Shown here: positions 11,877-16,713 of the stretch, one piece after another | Numbering within the stretch: the stretch's first letter is position 1 | Layout of the letters: every line of letters starts with the position of its first letter | Position numbers and translations under genes: made by a program | From: an uncultured Erysipelotrichaceae bacterium | GTDB taxonomy: Bacteria > Bacillota_I > Bacilli_A > RF39 > UBA660 | Length of the DNA stretch: 16,713 bases | Assembly (NCBI GenBank): GCA_902766875.1 | Contig: CACXFI010000043.1 | Span: forward strand, 1-16,713 | Direction of reading: 5' to 3' | Notes under the pieces: generated by a model | The model's input: the letters and a program-made list of their open reading frames with translations, nothing else | Told to the model about the DNA's origin: nothing | Database searches by the model: none

Positions 11877-13080
11877 ATAATTTACTTAATTTATCCATTA
11901 TATCTTTAAGATTTCTTTCATATTTATTATTCTTAGGATTATAATATACAGCATTCTTAATTTTAGTAGGTAAGTATTGTTGCCTAACATAATCGTTAGG
12001 ATAATCATGAGGGTATATATAATCTTTAGAATTAGTCTTTAAATGTTTAGGTACATTACCAGTATTGCCTCGTCTAACGTCACTTAAAGCCGATTCTACG
12101 GCCATAACCCCAGAATTACTCTTAGGAGATAGAGCAAGTTCAATAACTACGTCAGCAAGCGGTATTTTAGCTTCAGGAAGGCCTAGTCTTTCTACAGCTT
12201 GTATAGCAGCCATAACTTTAGGTCCCATCGAAGGATTAGCTAAACCAATATCTTCATATACAATTACTGATAATCTCCTACAAATAATCTCTAAATCTTC
12301 AGCTTCTATTAATTCAGCTAAATAATGAAGACTAGCATTAACGTCACTTCCTCTAATAGACTTTTGAAAAGCACTAATAGTATCATAATAACCATCTTCA
12401 TTCTTATCTATAAAGACATTATTTCTCATATTCATATTCTTAAGTAATTCTACAGTAATTTTACCATCAGAAGAAGAATAATAAGCTACTTCAATCAAAT
12501 TATATATATATCTTAAATCATATCCAGATGCATTAATAATATATTTAATAGCATCTTTCTCTATACTAAGATTTTCTAATATACCAGATTTAACAGCTCT
12601 TTTAATAGCAATTTCCATATCTTTATCAGTAAGTTCATATAATTCATATATCTGACATCTACTTCTAATAGCAGGATTAATAGAATGATATGGATTAGAA
12701 GTAGTCATACCAATTAAAGTAATTAACCCAGACTCTAAATGAGGAAGTAATATATCTTGTTTATCTTTATTTAATCTATGTATTTCATCTACTACTAATA
12801 TTAACCCTTTATACATTTTAGCTTCTTCAATAATAATATCTAAGTCTTTCTTATTATTGATAACAGCATTAAATAATCTATATTCTAAATTAAGTTCATT
12901 AACAATAGCCATCGCTATAGAAGTCTTACCAATACCAGGTTTACCATATAAAATACAAGAAAATAACTTCTTATTATTAACTAAATTTCTAAGTACTTTA
13001 CCTTTACCAACCAAATGTTGTTGCCCAATTATATCATCTAATTTCTCTGGTCTTAACTTAATCGCTAATAATTCTTCCAT
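11875..13080 (-). CDS. rarA: Replication-associated recombination AAA+ ATPase RarA (MgsA/YrvN)
   Basis: RarA acts at stalled replication forks, binding SSB and unwinding DNA ends. The 401-residue protein opens with LRPEKLDDIIGQQHLVG, the typical family start. Walker A is GKPGIGKTS (46-54), Walker B VVDEIHR (D98, E99), sensor 1 GMTTSNP (Asn 129), and the arginine finger region IRSRC (139 onwards). The C-terminal part holds the tetramerisation domain (RGSDVNASLHYLAELIEAED, EDIGLANP, AIQAVERLGLPEA, PHDYPNDYVRQQYLP), diagnostic for RarA as against RuvB or DnaX. It starts at the ATG ending at 13080, preceded on its strand by GGAAGTGAT. Length is near the usual 420. It runs towards tcdA, with two bases of stop/stem overlap in the shared terminator, and diverges from xerD. 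Identification is firm. Confidence 0.97.
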   Translation of the reverse strand: MEELLAIKLRPEKLDDIIGQQHLVGKGKVLRNLVNNKKLFSCILYGKPGIGKTSIAMAIVNELNLEYRLFNAVINNKKDLDIIIEEAKMYKGLILVVDEIHRLNKDKQDILLPHLESGLITLIGMTTSNPYHSINPAIRSRCQIYELYELTDKDMEIAIKRAVKSGILENLSIEKDAIKYIINASGYDLRYIYNLIEVAYYSSSDGKITVELLKNMNMRNNVFIDKNEDGYYDTISAFQKSIRGSDVNASLHYLAELIEAEDLEIICRRLSVIVYEDIGLANPSMGPKVMAAIQAVERLGLPEAKIPLADVVIELALSPKSNSGVMAVESALSDVRRGNTGNVPKHLKTNSKDYIYPHDYPNDYVRQQYLPTKIKNAVYYNPKNNKYERNLKDIMDKLSKL

Positions 13081-13099
13081 AGTATCACTTCCATAATAT

Positions 13100-13128
13100 A
13101 TTCTAGCAAATAATATAAATAATGTCTA
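13100..13128 (-). promoter_or_regulatory. rarA promoter
   Basis: On the minus strand TAGACA (13128-13123), 17-bp spacer, TAGAAT (13105-13100) preceded by TGC. The start near 13093 would leave about 13 bases before the ATG, so the ribosome site is at the very 5' end of the message. Confidence 0.82.
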
Positions 13129-13138
13129 TAAATATAAT

Positions 13139-13167
13139 TTGTTAAATTAAAGATAATTTGATATAAT
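13139..13167 (+). promoter_or_regulatory. xerD promoter
   Basis: TTGTTA (13139-13144), 17-bp spacer, TATAAT (13162-13167) preceded by TGA. The start is near 13174, about 15 bases from the ATG. Its -35 box is ten bases from that of the divergent rarA promoter. Confidence 0.85.
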
Positions 13168-13188
13168 TAAAGAAAGAAGGTAGATACT

Positions 13189-14106
13189 ATGAAAGATCTA
13201 AAAAACATTAATATTTCTAATCAAAATAAAGAAATATTAGAAAAATTTAAAATATATCTTTTAACTGAAAAACATCTACTAGAAAATTCTATTACTTCTT
13301 ATATAGATGATATAATAAAGTATTTAGAATTTATGGAAAAAAATAATATTAAATCATATAAAAATATAAAATATAAAGATATAAATAATTATTTAAAATA
13401 TTTAGATGATAATAAATATAGTATCTATAGTGTTGTCAGAAAAATATCTAGTATTAAAGCCTTTCATAAATATTTATCTATAAATTATAATTTAGAAGAT
13501 GCAAGTACTAAAATAGAAAGTCCAAGATTTTATAAAAAACTACCTAATATTCTAACTATTGAAGAAGTTGATATGTTATTAAATATAGAACTTAAAAATG
13601 ATTTTGATTATAGAAATAAGGCTATGATAGAAGTAATGTATGCAACAGGCTTAAGAGTAAGTGAATTAGTAAATTTAGAATTAAATAACGTTGATTTAGA
13701 CAATAAATTTATTAGATGCTTTGGTAAAGGTAATAAAGAAAGAATAGTACCATTAGGAGATATAGCCTCTAAATATTTAAATATCTATTTAGAAGAACAT
13801 AGAGATAATTTAAAAAAGAAATATCTATGTGATAAGATATTTCTAAATAATCATGGAAAAGGAATAACTAGGCAAGGATTTTTTATAATACTTAAAGATA
13901 TAGCAGAAGAAAAGGGGATTAATAAAAATATTACTCCTCATATGTTAAGACATTCCTTTGCTACTCATTTATTAAATAACGGAGCTGATTTAAGAACTAT
14001 CCAAGTAATGCTAGGGCACTCCAATTTATCTACTACTCAAATATATACCAATGTATCTAATGATATACTAAAAGAAAACTATGATTTATATCATCCAAGA
14101 AAATAA
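13189..14106 (+). CDS. xerD: Tyrosine recombinase of the XerC/XerD family
   Basis: Xer recombinases resolve chromosome dimers at dif during division. The 305-residue length is normal. The N-terminal SAM-like DNA-binding domain covers about 14-100 (KFKIYLLTEKHLLENSITSY). The catalytic domain (about 118-300) has every active residue: R156 in ATGLRVSEL, K180 in GKGNKER, H251 and R254 in HMLRHSFATH, H277 in LGHSNLSTT, and the nucleophile Y286 in QIYT. The ATG at 13189 follows GAAGGT. The housekeeping neighbours (rarA, dinG) and lack of mobile-element genes favour a chromosomal Xer over a phage integrase. Whether it is XerC, XerD or the only Xer of the cell cannot be told here; I use xerD because the length and the SPRFYKKLPNILT linker fit it. 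Its last codons form one arm of a terminator. Confidence 0.92.
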   Translation: MKDLKNINISNQNKEILEKFKIYLLTEKHLLENSITSYIDDIIKYLEFMEKNNIKSYKNIKYKDINNYLKYLDDNKYSIYSVVRKISSIKAFHKYLSINYNLEDASTKIESPRFYKKLPNILTIEEVDMLLNIELKNDFDYRNKAMIEVMYATGLRVSELVNLELNNVDLDNKFIRCFGKGNKERIVPLGDIASKYLNIYLEEHRDNLKKKYLCDKIFLNNHGKGITRQGFFIILKDIAEEKGINKNITPHMLRHSFATHLLNNGADLRTIQVMLGHSNLSTTQIYTNVSNDILKENYDLYHPRK

Positions 14107-14118
14107 ATCATAGTTTTT
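14075..14118. terminator. 15-bp two-way terminator whose 5' arm is xerD coding sequence
   Basis: AAAACTATGATTTAT (14075-14089) pairs perfectly with ATAAATCATAGTTTT (14103-14117), with a 13-base loop and T's to 14118. The left arm encodes residues ENYDLY of XerD and the stop codon (14104-14106) is in the right arm. On the minus strand it is followed by TTTTC and serves dinG, whose stop codon is only 8 bases away at 14126-14128. Confidence 0.9.
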
Positions 14119-14125
14119 ATATTTA

Positions 14126-16252
14126 TTATTTTAAAGATTTAACATTACTTTTTTGATTAAAAAACTCACTTACTTGTCTAATGTCACTAGTTATAGGAGA
14201 TTTACCAGGTAAATTAGCTACAATAGTATCTAAATCTCTATTAATTCTAGAATCTAATATAGAATAAACACCATAATCTGTTTCACTTCTTATTAATCTA
14301 CCTATACCTTGTTTAAACTTCGAAATCATAGCAGGATATATAACTTGATTATATGCTTCATTAGGTTTTAATCCAGATGCATAATAATCACTAACAGCAT
14401 CACTAACAGGAAAAGGTAACCTAGTTATAATTACTTGACTTAAACTTTCTCCAGGAATATCTATTCCTTCCCATAAACTAGCAGACAATAAAACAGAATT
14501 AGTATTTTGTTTAAATTTATTAATTATAGAATTATTATCATCATGATAATATATATCAAAAGGATAATTATTAATACCAGATAAATAATTATATACCATC
14601 ATCATATCTTTCTTATTAGTAAATAAAACTAAACTTCTACCATTAGATATATTAATTAATTCATCTATTTTCATTGTTAAATTATGTAAATAATCTCTAT
14701 GTAATACCATCTTATCAGTAGGAGAAGGTAGAGTAGTATCATAATATAATAAAGTATTATTTCTGTAATTAAATGGAGATAACTTAGGTGTGGCTTCAAT
14801 AATACCAGTTCTATTAGATAAATCTAATCTATTCTTAATGGCATTATAACCACTATTATTAGGTGAAGTAGGAGTGTTAGATCTCATTGTAGCAGACGTA
14901 AGAATAACTGGTTTATCTTTAGTAATATTATCAATGACATCATTAATCTTTTTAGGTGTTCTTATTAAATCTACCTTAGTTTGCTTATTATCTTTATATA
15001 ATTTAACCCAATAAATAAAATTTTGATTATTAATCATATCAGATATACAACTATAGAAATTAGATAAATCATTTATATCTCTATCCATAAATCCATAATT
15101 ATATTTATCTTTTTTTAAATTAATTACCTGTAACAAACTACCAAGTACTTTATATAAATTTTCTGTACTCTCATATAGTTTACTCTTCTTATTTAAAAAT
15201 AATGATTGATCAAGACTGACTTCTTCACATTCAGTAAAAGATAAACCTGAATTATTATGCAATTTAAAATAATTACTTGCAGATAATCTTAAATCACTAT
15301 AAAATTTTTCAAATAATTTAATAATATTAGATTGATATCCTTCAAATATATCATCATTTACATTATAAGTAGGCTTAATGATATTATTAGTAAGTCTTTT
15401 AATAATATCATAAAAAATATCCATTCTAAATGTATCTTCAGAAGTAGATCTAATTAAATCTTCTAAATTATGTGCCTCATCTATAACAATAGCACTAGCA
15501 TCAGTTATTAATTTATTCTTATGTTTTGCCAAACTAGCTAAATAACCATGATTCATAATTAAAATATCAGCATTTTGATAATTCTTTAACTGACTAGGTA
15601 ATAAACATTTAGCACAATATTTACAACTTAAACACTTCTCAGGATGATCAGCACTAATAATTTTCCACTTAGTTTTAGATAAATTATATTTATTCTTATC
15701 TATAGATTTTGAAAAATCTTCTGTATCCCTCATTCTTTCTAAAGTTTCCTTCTGTTTTGGATTATTTAATCCTTTTTTTAATAAATCTAAAACATTTTTA
15801 TAACAAACATAATTATTAATACCCATAGCAACTTGAATATTAACGTTTTTAATATCTAATAATTGTAATAATTTATTAATATCTTTATCAGATAACTGCT
15901 TTTGCAGAGCTTTAGATGAAGTGGATATAATAAATGGTTTAAAAGCAATATTTCTCTTATTATATTCATCAATATAAAATAATAATGGTACTAAATATGC
16001 ATAACTTTTACCAACACCAACACCTGCTTCTTCTAATAATACAGAAGCTTCTCTAATATCAAAGTCTGGTAAATTATTAAACCTTAAAATATCAACCACT
16101 TCTAAAGACATAGCATATTGTTGAACACGATAAGAAAAATCTGAAGATTCTTTTAAATACTTAAAAAAAGCCTTAGTTCTTTCTTTAACAGATTCATTAA
16201 TATCTTCTCTAATTTTTATTTCATTATCTTCTTTAAAAATTGTAGCACTCAT
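14126..16252 (-). CDS. dinG: DinG/XPD-like ATP-dependent DNA helicase
   Basis: This superfamily 2 helicase, 708 residues, unwinds DNA 5' to 3' in the XPD/DinG manner and helps clear R-loops and damage. Walker A is AGVGVGKS (76-83). Cys 150 (NNYVCYK) and a cluster C207, C210, C213, C216 can supply an iron-sulfur site. DEAH is at 258-261 (VIDEAHN). The C-terminal motor has VILTSATM, LVLFTNKKDM, LSASLWEGIDIPG, VIITRLPFP and the arginine motif KQGIGRLIRS. There is no N-terminal DnaQ exonuclease, unlike B. subtilis DinG. The start is the ATG ending at 16252, with AAGGGGG seven bases before it. It converges on xerD with a 19-base gap and diverges from the phosphomutase gene. Which DinG-family branch it belongs to (DinG or YoaA) is uncertain. 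Confidence 0.93.
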   Translation of the reverse strand: MSATIFKEDNEIKIREDINESVKERTKAFFKYLKESSDFSYRVQQYAMSLEVVDILRFNNLPDFDIREASVLLEEAGVGVGKSYAYLVPLLFYIDEYNKRNIAFKPFIISTSSKALQKQLSDKDINKLLQLLDIKNVNIQVAMGINNYVCYKNVLDLLKKGLNNPKQKETLERMRDTEDFSKSIDKNKYNLSKTKWKIISADHPEKCLSCKYCAKCLLPSQLKNYQNADILIMNHGYLASLAKHKNKLITDASAIVIDEAHNLEDLIRSTSEDTFRMDIFYDIIKRLTNNIIKPTYNVNDDIFEGYQSNIIKLFEKFYSDLRLSASNYFKLHNNSGLSFTECEEVSLDQSLFLNKKSKLYESTENLYKVLGSLLQVINLKKDKYNYGFMDRDINDLSNFYSCISDMINNQNFIYWVKLYKDNKQTKVDLIRTPKKINDVIDNITKDKPVILTSATMRSNTPTSPNNSGYNAIKNRLDLSNRTGIIEATPKLSPFNYRNNTLLYYDTTLPSPTDKMVLHRDYLHNLTMKIDELINISNGRSLVLFTNKKDMMMVYNYLSGINNYPFDIYYHDDNNSIINKFKQNTNSVLLSASLWEGIDIPGESLSQVIITRLPFPVSDAVSDYYASGLKPNEAYNQVIYPAMISKFKQGIGRLIRSETDYGVYSILDSRINRDLDTIVANLPGKSPITSDIRQVSEFFNQKSNVKSLK

Positions 16253-16279
16253 ACCATTACCCCCTTAATACAAGGTAAT

Positions 16280-16308
16280 ATAATAGCACAAAATTAACTA
16301 TTTGTCAA
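16280..16308 (-). promoter_or_regulatory. dinG promoter
   Basis: On the minus strand TTGACA (16308-16303), 17-bp spacer, TATTAT (16285-16280) preceded by TGC. The start near 16273 gives a leader of about 20 bases. Confidence 0.87.
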
Positions 16309-16313
16309 CTAAA

Positions 16314-16342
16314 TTGAAAGATTTATAATATTATGATAAAAT
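16314..16342 (+). promoter_or_regulatory. Phosphomutase promoter
   Basis: TTGAAA (16314-16319), 17-bp spacer, TAAAAT (16337-16342) preceded by TGA. Its -35 box is five bases from the -35 of the dinG promoter on the other strand, so polymerases bound at both would crowd each other. Confidence 0.85.
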
Positions 16343-16366
16343 TTAAGTTAGATAGGAGAGTGTAAT

Positions 16367-16713
16367 ATGGAATTAAATAAAAATATGTTTAGAGAATACG
16401 ATATTAGAGGAGTATATAAGATAGATATAGACAAAGATATAGCTTATAAGATAGGAAGGGCATTTGGAACTAAATGTAGAGAATTAAATATACCTAAAAC
16501 AGTAGTAGCCCATGATAATAGATTATCTTCTCCAGAGCTATCTGAAGGCCTAATTCAAGGAATCATTGATACTGGTACTAATGTCATAGATATAGGACTA
16601 GCTACTACTCCTATGTGTTACTTTGCTGCTAACTATTTAAATACTAATTGTTCAATGATGATAACAGCTTCTCATAACCCTAAAGAATATAATGGCTTTA
16701 AATTTTCTTATAA
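16367..16713 (+). CDS. Phosphomannomutase/phosphoglucomutase, N-terminal part (3' end outside window)
   Basis: The enzyme moves phosphate between carbons 1 and 6 of mannose or glucose, feeding cell-surface sugar synthesis. The first 115 residues are visible. FREYDIRGVY at the start, the substrate-domain HDNRLSSPEL, GLATTPMCYFAA, and the catalytic TASHNPKEYNGFK with its phospho-accepting serine are those of the ManB/AlgC/PgcA alpha-D-phosphohexomutase family. FREYDIRG favours the phosphomannomutase/phosphoglucomutase branch over GlmM. The ATG at 16367 follows GATAGGAGAGTG. It has its own promoter. The metal-binding and sugar-specificity loops lie beyond the window, so substrate is not decided. 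Confidence 0.92.
   Translation, partial: MELNKNMFREYDIRGVYKIDIDKDIAYKIGRAFGTKCRELNIPKTVVAHDNRLSSPELSEGLIQGIIDTGTNVIDIGLATTPMCYFAANYLNTNCSMMITASHNPKEYNGFKFSY

Noticed and set aside
12065..12325. Plus-strand open frames inside rarA (also 12857-13096)
   Set aside because: They lack start signals, and the minus-strand frame is an unmistakable RarA.
13189..14106. The tyrosine recombinase as an integrase of a mobile element
   Set aside because: There are no attachment repeats, tRNA gene, excisionase or phage genes nearby, and the neighbours are chromosomal housekeeping genes in both directions.
1..16713. Possible reassignment of TGA to Trp, as in Mycoplasma
   Set aside because: Trp positions in MutS, XerD's neighbours and the synthetases use TGG, and no conserved gene is interrupted by TGA.

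Overview
The window looks like a very AT-rich, low-GC Gram-positive bacterium (Bacillota, near the Bacilli/Erysipelotrichia side; an uncultured gut RF39-like lineage would fit, but this is inference). The evidence is codon choice (AGA for Arg, ATA for Ile), TGG for Trp with no in-frame TGA, TAA at all 13 visible stops, AGGTGAT or AAAGGAGG ribosome binding sites, and the gene order aspS - 6S RNA - tcdA - rarA, which I recall from the aspS-yrvM-yrvN region of Bacillus subtilis. A LytR-CpsA-Psr (LCP) cell-wall enzyme and mutS argue against a true wall-less Mycoplasma.

Left part (1-8087): the C-terminal half of a sodium/calcium exchanger; a two-gene unit (an unrecognised charged helical protein plus a DUF1292-like small protein); mutS, standing alone without mutL; two unrecognised single-gene units encoding proteins anchored by a two-helix membrane hairpin (4565-5257 and 5393-6166), whose promoters resemble each other closely; and an LCP-family enzyme with three membrane segments and an Asn-rich tail. 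Nearly every unit has its own promoter and hairpin terminator.

Middle part (8149-11164), translation and transcription control: a short prolyl-tRNA synthetase lacking the usual editing insertion; a T-box leader; an archaeal/eukaryotic-type aspartyl-tRNA synthetase; and a structured RNA that I call 6S RNA from its position and architecture. The T-box is the most interesting element. It has the core T-box sequence with UGGC, matching a G discriminator base, but little room for stem I and no classical terminator. Its 3' part can pair either with an upstream segment or with the aspS Shine-Dalgarno sequence, which suggests translational control. GAAC, an overlap of Glu and Asn codons, lies where a specifier could be.

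Right part (11180-16713), RNA modification and DNA maintenance: tcdA (ct6A37 of tRNA), rarA on the minus strand, a XerC/D recombinase, a DinG-type helicase on the minus strand, and the start of a phosphomannomutase/phosphoglucomutase gene. Convergent pairs share hairpins that overlap coding sequence or stop codons. Divergent pairs have closely packed promoters.

Ten promoters share one form: exactly 17 bp between the -35 and -10 boxes, and a TG one base before the -10 box. I found no CRISPR array, insertion sequence, prophage, tRNA or rRNA. No new multi-gene defence-like system is evident. The novelty candidates are the T-box switch and the lineage-specific orphan proteins.
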